From Gracilaria vermiculophylla (Eukaryota; Rhodophyta; Florideophyceae; Gracilariales; Gracilariaceae), in assembly GCA_019155205.2 (NCBI GenBank), contig JAHNZQ020000308.1, forward strand, positions 5,168,063 to 5,230,506: a stretch of DNA of 62,444 nt, in the 5' to 3' direction. The notes under the pieces are model-generated. The model searched no databases, was not told the origin of the DNA, and worked only from the letters and a program-made list of their open reading frames with translations. How positions within the stretch are numbered: the first letter of the stretch is position 1; each line of letters opens with the position of its first letter. The translations under genes and the position numbers were made by a program. Positions 12,170 through 25,309 of the stretch are shown here, piece after piece.

Positions 12170-13837
12170 CCCTCGGCACCCTCCAGTCTCTCAGAAAGAT
12201 AGAACCAAGCGTCGTCTTTGAGCGGATGCTACCAAATTATAAACCGGTGATTGTTTAAACTCACAATGCCTCTTATTTTGTTTCTGGAGCGGTTGCAAGC
12301 TTTTCTATGGGAATTATGACCTTGTCTAATCGGTGCGACAAAGTAATTATGAAAGAAAAGCAATGCAACATTCATAGAATGCGCGGTGGTATGCATCATT
12401 CTGTTGAGGCCCACACCACCGGGCTATGAAGAGGTTATACCGCCGTCCATCATGTTAAACTTGAATATGTATCGTGCCTAACTGGGAAGTGGAATAAGTC
12501 TCACGTTGTTACCCCTCATGATGCGGGAATATCTTGTAGCACACCGTTTCCCTTGCACAGGGATGCATACCAGAACTTTCATGCATCGCAATTGGCGTAA
12601 CAGTTTGTTGGGCCAACTGCTCCTGTATGAAAAGTCCGTTATTGTGTTAGAACGATGCGGTAAGTGGGGGGGGAGGGGGTGACTATGAGAATGAGTTTGA
12701 TAAGAAATTTTTCATACTACGTTTATAAAGGGCTATTTTAAGTAACTGTCTTCCACGTAATGCGTCGTTTCATATAACGCTTCGAAAGGCTCGTTTTTCT
12801 TCCAAAACGCGATTCCAAGAAACACGAGCAGCAAGCTACTTCCTCTCACGGAAAAACTTATGACCCGATCCCTTCATGACTAAGTGGAAAGAGAGTAAAA
12901 ACGTGTAGCTTTCAATAGTCTACTTCCGTAGAAATCATAAGAGTACTTGCGTTAAAGCAGTTCGTCGAATGGAAATCGAAACCCAGAATTCCAAATTTCC
13001 GCCAGGACAAGACAGGGATAACACCTCAATCGGGCGTCAATTGACCACAGAGTCTGAACAAAACGCTTTATTTGCAAGGACGAAAGGACGTTTTTGCATT
13101 GAAAGTTGTTGCAAAGCTCCGTTGCCTTATTGAGCTCGATGCGCGCAAAAATGCGCTAATGGAGCATTTAGCGGAGACACGCAAGCAAAGGCGCAAGATT
13201 GTTGCTTCTCGCGCTGCTCAGAAGCGCCCTTTGAACTGTGTTCTTCAAAATGAGTTGGTTGCGTAGTCGGCAAATGCAGCGAAGAATGGAGTCGGAAAGC
13301 AAGTCGACGGATCGTTCTTTGTTGATGTCAAAGCTTGAAATGCTAGAGGTGTGACCGAGTGGTTTAGCCTACCGTAACACTGGCTCTGTGGGCGCTGCTG
13401 CTGTTTGTGGACACAACCTTGGCACGCGCGACACATTTAAATGTTATGCGAAAAAAAGTACCATTTGGAACGCTAGCTACAGTGTTTCACTCACTACGAT
13501 GTTTGCTTTCTGTGCTACAAGCCAAGATTTGGTACACAAAACGCAAAGACACCCAATTTTTTATATGACGTACCGAACGTCAAGAGTGTTGCAGAAAAAA
13601 GGGAATGAGGTCGGCTTTAGTTGCCAAGTTCGAAGTCAAAGTAACTTTCCGTCACATTACATTGAGTACAGAGAATTTCAGAAACGACCTGACATCCATA
13701 TCTCGTGTTCTGCAGTTTGCCTAATTCGCTCCCAACATCCGTTGCGTAGCAAAGGACCGTTGCCCTTAACACACAACAAAAAATGGGACTTGAAAAATGA
13801 CTTCACAAACACTGGAAGCTCATTCTCATAATCGGTT
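12170..13837. other. Intergenic sequence, no supported gene
   Basis: Short frames at 13072-13266 (lysine/arginine-rich) and 13388-13831 have no recognisable motif. A tRNA-like A-box string near 13350 has no matching B box. Confidence 0.45.
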
Positions 13838-14517
13838 CAGCACCACTTTTCTTTCAGTTTCGAATTATTTGGACAGAACTTCCTTCTTGAGATCATCCAA
13901 CTTAAAAACTAGTTAAATCTTTCTCAGAGCTTCGTTCTTAAACGTAAAAATGCACACAAATGTTCTTCTGCTCTAGGTGCCAATGAAATACATCAAATAC
14001 AATCTTCTCTCTGCTGATTCTATGCAATTGAATTCACAAAGACCAGTATGAAGAAGTTTCGATTTGAATATTTACCCTGAATTTTCATCAAAATAGAAGG
14101 GATTCTGATACATTTTTTTCGGAAAAAATCCCTTGCAGATACTGATGTTTTTCTGAATGCTTTTTTTAAGATTGCATTTGCAACTTTTTTCGTAACCATT
14201 TGATTCAAAACTGTTTTTCCTGAATAGTCTAGTCGTGCGTGGTAAGTTGTTCATCTTTTATAATCCCTACTACAGCCAGAAATGCTTTCTTCATTTTTCA
14301 AACATTTTAAAGCAATTAGGAACAATTCATTTCTTTATTAAAAGTGATGTTTGTTTTGATTACTCAGTATTTCAGAGGAAATTCCTTTGCATATACCTTC
14401 GAAGGTATGACTATTGTTTCCTCCATCATCCAATCATCTACAGTGTGTTTTATAAGTATTAGACATCAGAGAAAGGCGCCGACATGAAACATTGTGTTCC
14501 TGTAGCCACCATTTTAT

Positions 14518-14811
14518 CTAGAACCGTTCAACTCTTCGTTTCACAAGAAAAAACTTTTCGACTTTAGGGCTAATTATGAAAAAAACAAGAACTTTTTCTT
14601 TCGTACAACAAAACGAAAGTTTTCGGATCAAAAATGAGAAACACAATTTATCAGACAATTTTATAAGGCCATTTTCGTCATTTTCATACAATTTGGTTAT
14701 ACCTTTGGTGCAATATGAACCCTTTAGTGCTACTGATAGCTTACAAATGCTCTGCGTTGGTAAAAAGCGGAAATATAGCCGAAAACGTTTTTGGGGGAAT
14801 ATATTTTTCAC
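14518..14811 (-). CDS. 97-codon ORF inside the dispersed repeat (copy 1), unknown
   Basis: An ATG-initiated frame of 97 residues has an equal-length, collinear partner at 53960-54253 in the other repeat copy. By my count about 62 of 97 residues are identical, including DENGL, LSDKL, FSFLIRK and the C-terminal KRRVERF. No indel separates the two in this interval, although indels occur elsewhere in the repeat. I recognise no domain. At this level of DNA divergence the protein identity does not prove selection, so it may be chance retention. Confidence 0.3.
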   Translation of the reverse strand: MKNIFPQKRFRLYFRFLPTQSICKLSVALKGSYCTKGITKLYENDENGLIKLSDKLCFSFLIRKLSFCCTKEKVLVFFIISPKVEKFFLVKRRVERF

Positions 14812-15326
14812 TATTATTCTTTAAAACCCATTTATATTAAAAACAACATGCTTTAGTGTAGATTATTTTGACCAAAACATTCATATCAGTTCATAAGAAC
14901 AAAAAATTATTTATTAGTTCTTCACGAACTAATCTGGATGATGTAATGCGCTCTGAACACAAATTGGAAAGATGAATGCTAAAATTGTATAATTTGTATT
15001 AAGAGGAGAAGTAGAATTTCAATTCAGAAGAACCATATGGCTTTAAATATGTCCTCTTTACGTAAAAAGAGAAAAAGAAATTTTAAGTGACGAAGAGGCT
15101 CGTGGAGCCTCTGTTGTGATGTGATCTGAACTATGGATAAAAACAACAACTGATGTACCCTGGGTAAAAAGCGAGATAAACTCAAAAAGGCTTCTATGTG
15201 GTGCAATATAATTCTTTATATTCCATCATATATGTGCGCTTTAAAAATACTTTTATTTCTTAGCATCGTAACGACGCTACTTATTAATGTACAATAATTG
15301 AAGAACTGTTTTGATGGACTAAAAAC

Positions 15327-15879
15327 TGTAGTACAGTGGCTCCTATGGAAATATGGTGGTGTGGCTTTATTGCATGATATTCCTAAGAAGAGCTCGTGTT
15401 TTATTAACTAATCCACGTGGTGCATGATGCGGTCCGCGGACGCTACAGTATCCTTAAAGGGCGGTAGAAGTTATATTTATTTTAGTTAATTTGTGCGGGT
15501 AGTTACTACAGTACTGAGACCTGCCGAGGCGGACTCCGGGCTTGATACTTAATCTGCCGGTCGAGCTCAACCTCTAAAGAAGTAAACCAAGCACCCTTGA
15601 GTCTTCATCTTCTTTTCCGGTTGGAGACTCTCGTAAATTATCCTCAAGTTTCTAAGCCGCCGATTCCCAGGTCGCTTCATAGCAGCGCCTCCAGGAGCAT
15701 TGTCCGCCCAGTGAACTCCCCTCTCCGCTTGGTGTTCGCAGATCCCCTTTAACAACTCCCCCTGCTCGCGACAGCGAATAACGGAGACCACCTTTAGTAA
15801 TACGCTCCTTCGGAGTCAACAAAAACTCCAAACGGAAGTTGTGCTCTACTACCTCAAAAGGAGAACTGACAAAAATACA
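15327..15879 (+). repeat. Solo LTR, family 1
   Basis: It starts TGTAGTACAGTGGCTCC and runs collinearly with the element B LTRs to a decayed end (ACTGACAAAAATACA in place of ACTGACAGTACCACA). The related repeat at 54765-54785 lacks it and shows the empty site GAGAAACGAG. Here AAAAC precedes and GAAAC follows the LTR, a 5-bp target duplication with one mismatch. Confidence 0.92.
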
Positions 15880-16735
15880 GAAACGAACTTCATTCCGTTG
15901 CATTGACATCTGCCTAATATATACAGCTTTGAAAAAGATTGAGACTTATTGGCTAGAATGAATCATAGCCATGACAGTCAAATTTAAACAAGTGCTGATA
16001 TGAAGAACTGTATAGAAACGTCCAAAAAACGATGAAGTTTTTAAGTATCTATTCTTACAAAAATAGAATTCTAAAGCTTTGAATTGTATGGTTCAGTTTA
16101 AAAAAAGAGAAAAAACAACTTTTGATGAAATCAAAATAAATTTAGACATTAAACTGTATTTCGATTACGAAACCGTATAACATGAAAGAGTTTAGAAAAT
16201 GAATAATGTAGTTTCTTAGAAGTAAAAACGATACTTGGCATCCAGATTTCAGGTATCCAATAAAATCGAAAGATATTTGAGTAAAGCAATACAAAATATA
16301 TATATGGGGCAATTTCACGGACTCGTAAAACATATCTGACTTAAACTGTATCAGACTTTTAAAAGAAATACATTTTCATGTCTACATATCCTATCGTTGT
16401 AGACTGTGTAGCTAAGCTATCTACTGGTTCCATCAATATAGGATCCAAATCTTTATGCTACAGCCTATGATCCACCCAAAACAGGTCGGTACGGTCGAGA
16501 CGGCGGCTGATCCAGGGAGCGCCAGTATTTTTCGACCTATACAGAGGGTCTTATGATTCCAAGGATTGTACAGCCCGTAACGAAAGGGGTCTGGGTGGAA
16601 AATGGTCAAAAGGCTCGTGGTATTCGATCTGTAAGAGCAGATACGGCGCCTGGAGTATAGGGAGGGCGATAGATTAGCTGCTTGGCCTTGCGGTTGACTG
16701 CAAAAACTGCAGGGCACGAGACTTAAATCAGAAAA

Positions 16736-18100
16736 TGCTTGATTCTACTCATTATTAAAAAGGAAGCTCTTAAGCATGTTTCGGAGCTCAAGTCTACTCA
16801 CGGCCAATCCATGTGGCTGCAGCACTGTAGTGAGGACACCAGGCATGCTCCAAACTGTAACGTGGTGGCGTAAACAAAAAACAATTCCTGCTACTTAGAT
16901 TACTCATTATTAATTTGACTTTTAGCCTTGTTTCCCACAGCACGCGTCAGACCAATACAATGCATCGCCAATTGCACCACAGACGTCTCTCCCGAGAGAC
17001 ATTTCGACACGAGACGTTTTGGTGTACAACTGGGGCATCACCGCTCGGTATATTGATGTCCACCCCGTTCAACAGTTTTGAGCAGCATGACTCAGGCATT
17101 GATCTCCGATTCGAAAATGAATATTACGGAACAAATTCACGCACTTTTACTTCTATGTTTTCTCACTCGCGTAACTTTACTCGCATTTAAGTATCTTTAC
17201 TCAAACTTCTACCTTTATCAATCTATACCGTGCTTATATTTACTGGCATTTTATGTCCATTTCTTTAATGTTTACATAAATTGACTCACATTTGAAGTGC
17301 ACACCAGTTTTTCGGGGTATTCCCGCAAATTGGCTTTTACTGAGAAACCTGCGGTAAAAGATTGATATAACTATGTCCCGCGCTAGGGGCCGGTGGCACG
17401 AGTCCAGCACGTATGGTACGGATAACATCCGGAGGACTGGTGCCTGGAATAGAGCATGTGTGGTAGACCAAACGGCCGGGTATTTATTTACTTCTTTAGA
17501 ATTTTCCCTATTTACTTCATTAGCACTACAGTACTTAAGGGTGTCGGCATCCCTTCCACCGCCCTCAAAAAAGGGTAACCAATGATCCGGCTCTGAGCCT
17601 TCCGCCTACGTCGGTATTTGCCTTCCCCGAGGGATATCCCGTAGAATACGGTTGGTCATCTGCCTTGTTCGCTGAGAGGCTCCATACTCGGGTGTATTAC
17701 CAGTCTCACGGTGTGCGCTCCTTTTACAAGGCTCGTTACAGCTCGCTGTTGTTTTCCTTTCGGCTACATCCCTTTTACGACATTGTTGGTACATCCCCCA
17801 CCTTGTGGATGTCGAGACCCGCGCTCCCCCTTCCTTTTTCCATCTCTTTCCTCCAAGGAGGCAGCGCACACTCAAATACTCACCTATTCGGGATCTTTCT
17901 TATACCTTCCCCTCAATGTGCTGCCGGGCAACCTTGGTCTTACACCCGACATTGTCGTGCTGTCCCTCGGGAGGGTTCTACCTCCAAACTACCTTTGCAG
18001 AAGAAGATTCGGATGTATTCGTGTGCTTTCCACGCTTGAGAGATATTTCAATACAAGTGGTCTCTCGATTTAGAAGCATCACTTAAACTTTTGTTTCCTC
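16736..18100. other. Sequence between dispersed repeat and element C
   Basis: No supported gene. The string ATTAGCACTACAGTACTTAAG near 17520 has weak similarity to the middle of family 1 LTRs (TTACTACAGTAC), so a decayed 5' LTR of element C may lie around 17400-18000. I could not define its ends. Confidence 0.35.
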
Positions 18101-18338
18101 TTTTAAGATTTCTTCCCAAAGATCTCAGTGGCTTTCTCGTTTCTACGGTTTTAGGATATCGAAGAAGCCATCCATGACAGATCCTATGACCACTCACAGT
18201 CGCTTCCATCAAAGTGGTGATTAACTGGACAACTGGTTGCCTTCAAGCATCTCGATCTAGTCTGGATCGAGTCTAGCCGCGAATAATGGAGGTCAGCGGG
18301 GTAGCTCATTCCTGCTAACAGCGAAGACTCCCAAATTT

Positions 18339-18936
18339 GTGGGCCATAGCTCGGAAAAACGAGATCTCTCCCCGCGTCTACTGGACAGTTTAACACCTTT
18401 TTCTGGACAGTTTACGCCGATTTCCACCGATGCAGTTGCCCAAACAGCATCTGTTAATGTTGGACTCTCCCAGATCGAGAACCTAGTAGGGCAGTTTTGC
18501 ATTTTGCGAGCTGCCCATGAGACCCTATCGAGAGAGTTCGCCACCAGACGGGGGGTGGTCAAGGTTAACCATGTAAGGGCGGGGTTTGAGGACTTGCGTC
18601 TTCTGAAGTCAGATGTCAACACCATACTAGAATATACCAGTGGATGTGGTGCCTTTCGTAGAAGGGGATGAGATCCGGTTTAACCGTGTCCAATCCCGTC
18701 CCGAGATGTTGGATAACGCACTCATGACGGATCCACCAGCCCTAGCTGGGCCAGCTGCAGTCTTTCAACGAGATCAAAAGAGAAAGACGGGGAAGGACCG
18801 CCATAGGCGGGAGTCCACAAAAGGGCACTATCATGCCAAATGTGATGAAATATCGACTTTACCGAGTTCTTCATTGAGTGATTCGGGAGGTTCTGAGAGC
18901 TCGGAGTGTGGTTCTGAGGATATGAAAGGGCGCTAA
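18339..18936 (+). pseudogene. gag-like fragment of element C
   Basis: Two overlapping frames (18339-18671, then 18640-18936) carry helical, charged sequence such as LSQIENLVGQFCILRAAHE, followed by a Ser/Glu-rich tail. Position upstream of the protease in the right orientation makes gag likely. There is no zinc knuckle. Confidence 0.4.
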
Positions 18937-20526
18937 TCCAGCTCTCAGCGATTGTCGGCAACTGCTGGTGCCATTCGGGCACACACAAAAGGCAGGAGGG
19001 ACCTTTGTCTCATGACGCTGAAGCCGACAAACCTGATGTATTGGAAGCTTTTGTTTTACCGGTACTATCGTCTGGAAGATTTCTCGATGAAATGAATACC
19101 CTGTGACATGGTAAGAGTACGAGATTGCATCAAGAGAATGTAACTCACACTGCGTAACCATACCTTTCCTGGAGAAGGTCCCATAATGTTATTAAAGTTT
19201 CTGGCACGATTTGTCGCCAAAGCTGATGTACTTGGGATGAACGAGAGACAAACCTACGTTTCTTTGCCATATTTCGTAGGGGGGGTTGGCTGAAGACCAA
19301 TAGAACTCTGTCAGAGATTCAATCCGATCCTCCGAAGTAAGGGTACGTTGCTGGCGAGAAGCAGTGCAATACCTGCTGTGTTCCTTTGCCACCAACGAAG
19401 CGATTCATTCCTCCACCTTCGCTCTGCGAGACACCCGCCAAAAGGACGGAGAGACGGAAACCGACTAAACGGTACGCCTTAACAAAGCTTTTCACCGTTG
19501 TGGTAACGTCCATTCCGCTACTGAACGGAGTACCATGTTCATCGGCGGGTACAATCCCGCGATCAAAACCTTGGTCGCCCGGTATGAAGAGGATAGGCCT
19601 AGGCTCATTTACCTCAAGGTAATGCAATACGCACGAGCCGAAGGTGAGGCGCTTTATGCTCGCCATCCCCATCAAGGGCCAAAATCCGCCAAGACGTTGC
19701 TCATAGAGAACAAATCTTCATCTGTTTCTCTCATGAATGAGAAGCAGACCCAATAGGAGCATGACACTGTTCACTTCGCCCAAGGCCATTTTCTCTCGGT
19801 TCCTGTTACAGAACTTCCACCTAGAACGGAGGGGACGTACCAGGCCGCGCGGGATGATGCAAAAAGGTATTCTGGTAACGGACGATGTTTCGGCCACTCG
19901 TCTTTCATCTCATAACGAATATGTACGTAATCAACATCCAGTTTTTTCGAATTTCGGCACGTAAAGACGAGTCCTCGATGCTCGGAATAATGCTTTGCGT
20001 TGCGCGGGAGGGTTGATCTGCCATCTGTGCTTTGACCCCGATCAGCGTTCCCCCCATTGTCTCCTCTCAACCCGACAGTTAGATTTTATCGCAGGCAACT
20101 ATGAGGCCCTTACTCTGGAGGAAAAGGCATCGGTCCCCGTTGCGTCCTATCTCCGTGCCAGCGCAGTCCCGCCAAACACGTTCATGCAGCATGAAGCGGT
20201 GAGACCGGTACGGCTTCCATGGAAAGGAGCCGAGACAAAATCCGCATCGGCGGGATACTGTTGCTCGAATGGCCTAGCTTTCGTTGCAATGGAAACTGAG
20301 CGATCCGCTCAGGACGTCTTGACCCAGGAAAACTAACCGTGGGAGTTTCTCTTTTGGGAGAGGCGTCCACAAGGTTGAGGTTCGTGACGCTGGAGGTGCC
20401 GCAGCCTCGCTCCCCGGGAGAATCTTGACAAGGAAAGACGCCACAGACACGTACTCGGAACACTTCGCTGTTATTTTTCGATCGTGAACACGGCTGAAAC
20501 ACCGGTGCCGGGACAGACATCTGGTA

Positions 20527-21303
20527 ATGGCCCAGCGTAATTATGAGGTCTACGACGACCTTGGCCAAAGCCGGCAGTTTAAGGTATGGTATCGTATGGT
20601 GCTAGATACCAGTGCAGGCCCTAATTTTGCCCTTGAATCTATACTTCACCGGCAATTGCGGTCACGAATCAGCTATAGAACGGCGCTTGACGTCGCGGAT
20701 GCGAACAATAACCCGTTGAAAACCGTAAAAATCATCGATTTAGTCGTACATCTAATAAGCTTGATGGTGAAGCTCGACTTTGTGTTTTGCCAGTCTTTGG
20801 CAGCGCTAATGATACTGGGATTTGACTAATGCGATCACTTCATTGATGAAATCCGGCCCCGGCAAAAGGGTGTAGAGTTGGAAGATGAATCCTCCGTTCC
20901 AATCGTTTTTCGTCCCCTGAAGAACGCCTCCCAGAAACGGGTACCGCTCCCTGAAACGCTAAATCCTCCCCCCGCCTCGCAAGAATCGACAAAGCTCCGA
21001 GTAGCTGCTTCGATCCGGATCCCGCCAGGAACCCAAGTTATGGTGGATGTGAGCTCCCGTCAACACGGTGTACGGGGTGTTCAACCTCTTTCCTCGTTTC
21101 ACGAGAAGCAACAATTGGCCATTGCAAACGGGATTGTACAGGTGACACCGGATACTACTTTCTGCATCCTGGTTGCTAACCTTGGTAACAATTCCCAGTA
21201 TCTGGTGAAGAACCTAGTCATTGGCTCAGTCATGCCACACCCACTGGAAATAGATACAACCAAAAATGACCACGGCCAAGGTCCTCGGGATCGTCACCGA
21301 TGA
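20527..21303 (+). pseudogene. Aspartic protease and PR-RT linker of element C
   Basis: The first frame (20527-20829) has the protease active-site region VLDTSAGPNF, in which the usual D-T-G reads D-T-S. Element B has LDNGAGPN at the same place, so the GPN tail is a family feature. After a stop at 20827 the frame at 20878-21303 encodes a beta-rich linker with IPPGTQVMVDV, FCILVANLGN and GSVMPHP. Many Ty3/gypsy elements have such a linker between protease and RT. The gene is dead by stop codons. Confidence 0.65.
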
Positions 21304-21346
21304 CAGTGCCACAAAGGGGATCTGAGCCCGGTATCCGGGAGAGGAG

Positions 21347-22430
21347 ATGCTACTGCGTACCCCCGTGTGGGTAGATTCGCCTAAGACCGGCAACGAAGAG
21401 GCCAGTGAGAGGGAAAGCCGGCCTCCAATAAGCTTCGACGCGGTGAACCCGCAGAAGACACTCGAGGATCTCGACCTCGGATACGTTCTAGAGTCACACC
21501 GCGAGCGCCTCCGCAATGTGCTTCGGGAACTTACCACTCTATGGGACTGCTTTCCCGGGGAGATTAATGCAACGGAGAACCGTATTGATCTGCGGCTGTA
21601 CGTTAGGCCGGTGGTACAGCATCCTTACAGGGCCGGACCAAAGGACCGGGAGGAGGAACAGTTCCAAGAGGAAAAGATGCTCCGCGCAGGTGCGTTTGAG
21701 CCTGCTCAGCTATCTTGGGCAACTCTAGTGGTACTCGCTCTGAACTCCGATGGAACCTGGCGGTTCTGCGTCGACTGTTGCCAATTTAATGCCATGAAGG
21801 TATGCGATACGTACCCCATTCCTCGTATGGACGAGAGTATCGACTCCCTTGGGATTAATACCATGTTTATCGCGTTACTTGAAAATAGGGGTACTGGCAA
21901 GTCTCCGTTTGGGAATAAGACCGCGACAAGATTGTGTTCGTTTTCCATTCTGGCTCCTACGGCTTAAAGCAGATGCTCTTTGGGCTATCCAATGCCCCTG
22001 CCACCTTCTAAAGTGCCATCGACAGCCTTTTGAGCCGGTTTAAGTGGCGAAAATGTCTTGGGAATCTGCATGAAATCGTTGTGTTCTCAGATAATCTGGA
22101 TGAAAATCTCATCCATGTGAAAGAGGTCGTGACCGTTTTCAGGGATGCACGGGTGACCATCAAACTGAGGACGTTTGAGTTTTTCACAAAAACAGTTGAA
22201 TATCTGTGGAAAACAATCCTTCTTGGACGGTTGTCGATCGAGAAAGCTCGTGGTAAATTTCTAACCCATACAAAAGAACACAGAACGCCGATAGAGCTAC
22301 ACTCCTTCCTGGGGCTTGTCAACGTCCACAGACGGTTTTTCCAAAGCTTCTCGGATACTTCCACACATCTCATTGGGATGCTTCGAAAGGGTCAACCAAC
22401 CAAAACTAGAACCCTTCCCATCGGCTGAAA
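21347..22430 (+). pseudogene. Reverse transcriptase of element C, inactive
   Basis: The frame at 21347-21967 carries the RT entry region (WRFCVDCCQFNAMKV, then TYPIPRMDESIDSLG), after which the catalytic strand expected as STLD reads IALLE. The second half (22030-22428) has HEIVVFSDN where Y-x-D-D is expected, then the thumb motif LHSFLGLVNVHRRF. Both catalytic aspartate motifs are altered, and a frame change joins the halves. Confidence 0.75.
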
Positions 22431-22975
22431 CGGGTGCTTTTAAGTCCCTTAGTGAGGCAGCCATTTCAGCACCGATCTCGTCGTTACCAAAACCGGGGTT
22501 TTCATCCTCCGTTGATACGGATTCTAGTGACTAACAAGATGGTTACGCGCTCTCCGAAACCACACCGGAGGAGGAACGACGCCTAATTGGCTATTGGTCA
22601 TGCTCCGCCAATGAGAACGAGCGGCACTACACCATTTCGGAGAAAAAGTGCCGTGCAGTCGTGATGGCGCTGTCCAACCTTCGCTCATATCTCTTGGGAG
22701 TGCATTTTACAATTTACACGGATCACACCTCACTGTGGGGGTTGATGAAGATTTCGGACCCATCAGGTCGCCTCATGAGATGAAGACTCCGCTTCGTGGA
22801 ATTCGACTTCCCATTCATATACAAAAAGGGTTACCAGAATACCTTCGCCGACGCCCTTTCATGCCTGCTCAATACCGAGGAAGCACTCCTTTCGGAGGAC
22901 GATGAAGTACCGTGTTACATGGCAGAGTTCTCCAGTCCGGAAGGGATAGACCCAACGGAGCTGGAGTGACCAGTC
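22431..22975 (+). pseudogene. RNase H region of element C
   Basis: In shifting frames one reads RHYTISEKKCRAVVMAL, FTIYTDHTSLWGLMK and DFPFIYKKG followed by FADALS. This is the usual Ty3/gypsy RNase H series with Glu in SEKKC, Asp in TDH and the closing ADALS motif. Stops interrupt it. Confidence 0.7.
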
Positions 22976-23099
22976 GAGTAGATCTTTTGAGCTGGTATTG
23001 ACATTATGCTTGCCACAGGCGAGAATCATAATGAGAAACCCGTACCGGGATGTTCTGTACCCTTACACCTAGAGGAAATGATCCGAGAACAATTTGCTG

Positions 23100-24300
23100 T
23101 TCCGTGACTCACAAAGATACGAGCCCGTATCAACGGTGGTAAAATTCTTCCGGTCAGGGTCAATTACGTCGCGTATGTTTTCCGCACCGTCGACGCCACC
23201 CCACCGATCTTGTTTCATCTATGTTTTCAAACGCGGGTGATGCGTTTTTCGCATTACGCGACGTTCAGCGGCCACGCCGGCGGTAAAAAGTTGTACCTGA
23301 CCCTCAAATGGGATTTTTACTAGCCTGCCATGTTATTCGACTGTTATGCACCTGTGCGTTTCTACGCAAAGTGTACGAAAAACAGGGTGAAGCTTTTCAA
23401 ACATACAACAAACTTTTCTCTTTTCCCTGCCTGGGCCCCGCTTGCGTTTGTTGTGATCGATATTCTTGATCCACTCCTCATGACCCAGAGGGACAACAAG
23501 TTCCTACTCGATATCACAGACCGGTTCTCGAAACTAGTTCGAAATGTTCTTCTATAAAGGATTACGCCCTTTACAGTTCCCAATGCGTTCGTTAGGCATT
23601 GGATATTTAGCTATGGCCCTCGAGTGTAGCTACTATTCAATAGCGGTAATAAAATGAACGTCCAAGTTTTTCAATTATGTCTTTCGTATCCTGGACTCCA
23701 AGAACTTGTTCATCACGACATACAATCCCCAATGTAATGCGAAAGCTGAAATGTTCAACCGTACTAGCCCCCCTTCTATGCGATAGTATGTTGCTGAGCA
23801 CCCAAGTACCTCGGAACTGTACATGGACGGGCTGATGTTTTCTTACAACACGAAAGCTCACCGGGCTACCAGCGTGCCATCGTTTCATTTGATGCTGTTG
23901 CTGACTCCGGTGGCTTTGAAACCTCAAGCTACGGTTTCCACTTTCCCATCAGTGGGTGACTACTGCTAACGGTGAAAGGCCTGGTTGATGAAACTAGTCC
24001 TGGCTACGCGGAAGTCTATGACACGTGCGAAAGCCGCTTATAAACGGAAATTCGACGCTGCCTGGCGGCGGGAACGCGCTGAACCCATTGAAGCCGGCGA
24101 CTGCATGTTGGTCCGAAAGAAATATTTTAACCGTGAATGTTAGAAGCGCCACAAACTGTCGCCTGGGGCAAACAGATCGTCTAAGGTAATCTCGGTTGCA
24201 ACCGCTACAGTCGTGGTAGCCATGAACGACAACCACGACAATATGTCCCAGGATCGAGTCTCCAGGGCTGCTCTTTCCCCTCGGAGGTACTCCTTCACCG
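23100..24300 (+). pseudogene. Integrase region of element C
   Basis: The window 23260-23557 reads FSHYATFSGHAGGKKLYL (the HHCC zinc region) followed by the core start FVVIDILDPLL and ITDRFSKL. The remainder to about 24300 is shifted and interrupted. The minus-strand frames here are shadows. Confidence 0.6.
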
Positions 24301-25309
24301 CCCAATCCCGCGGGATACAGCGGCCTCGCGTTCACCAGCAACATCCAGTATACCGGCAGTCATACGGCCTTGCGTATTGACGCACCCCTTCAAGGGTTTC
24401 TCAGATCTCCCGTACGTGTCGAATGACAAACCGGCTTTTTCATATGGGCCTGGCCCGCAAGGCCAACCCACAACAATTCCAGTTCGGACTTGCATAGTTG
24501 CCTGCCAAACGATTCCGTTGATGTCTCCCACCGCTTCGTCTCAGAGAGGGAGGACCTCTCTTTCGCTTTCCCCAAGGAGGTTGTCTGCTCGCTGTCACAA
24601 AAGGAGAAACGCTGTGACCTACGGATAAATGACCCTGCATTGCAGCCCACACGAGGAAACGTCCCGGAGACCACACCGTCCATGACGGAGGCATGCGCAA
24701 AAGCCGCAGGGAGCAGCACCGCGAACGCCGCGGATAACGTTTTGGAGAACCTGGCCACGTCGAAAGCGCTATCCGACCGAGTCGAAACCACTGACAAAAT
24801 TGGAAACGGAAGCCGCAAGACGCCATCGCCTTGCGTCCCCACGAGGGGGAAGCAAACACAAGCACCTGCGCCAGCAGGTGCACGGCAGTTTCGTGGCTCG
24901 CGAATCGCATTTGGTGCGCCACAAAGTGCCGGGTTCTGGACAGAAATTGCACGTGGAGTACGGAGATGTTGCCTCAAGAGGGAGAAGTTTTTCCGAAATA
25001 ACCCGCACCCTGAGAAGTAACACGGCTCCAACAAGCGAGACGGATCGGCCGCCGAAGCGCAAGCACCCGTCGGGAGAGAGAGAACTCGTGGAACTGAGCA
25101 ACTCACGGTGATACTGCAGCCTCTCCAGGGCGGAAATATCTGAGCTGTACGCGCCATAGCATTACCCCGCAAGCGGCAGCCACGCAGACTCGTGGTCAGA
25201 CGAAAATACCGCGGGGCAGAAGCCACACATTCCAGGGCGGGAAAAGAAACCCGAAATAGGGACCCAAAAATCCGCGCGGGAGGAAAACACGATAACCCAG
25301 CATGACTGG

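Larger units (their letters stand above)
13838..16735. repeat. AT-rich dispersed repeat, longest copy, interrupted by a solo LTR
   Basis: Bases 13838-15326 plus 15880-15957 match 53292-54850, starting at GCACCACTTTTCTTTCAG. Bases from about 15945 (GCTAGAATGAATCA) to 16735 match 61303-62444, with shared words such as CTGCAGGGCACGAGA. This copy therefore contains both parts and is about 2.3 kb once the LTR (15327-15879) is removed. The sequence is mostly non-coding and AT-rich. It may be an old non-autonomous element or a fragment of a larger one. I see no clear terminal repeats. Confidence 0.8.

Noticed and set aside
13346..13400. tRNA-like A-box string TGACCGAGTGGTTTAGC
   Set aside because: It resembles the start of Leu/Ser tRNAs, but no B box or closing acceptor stem follows.
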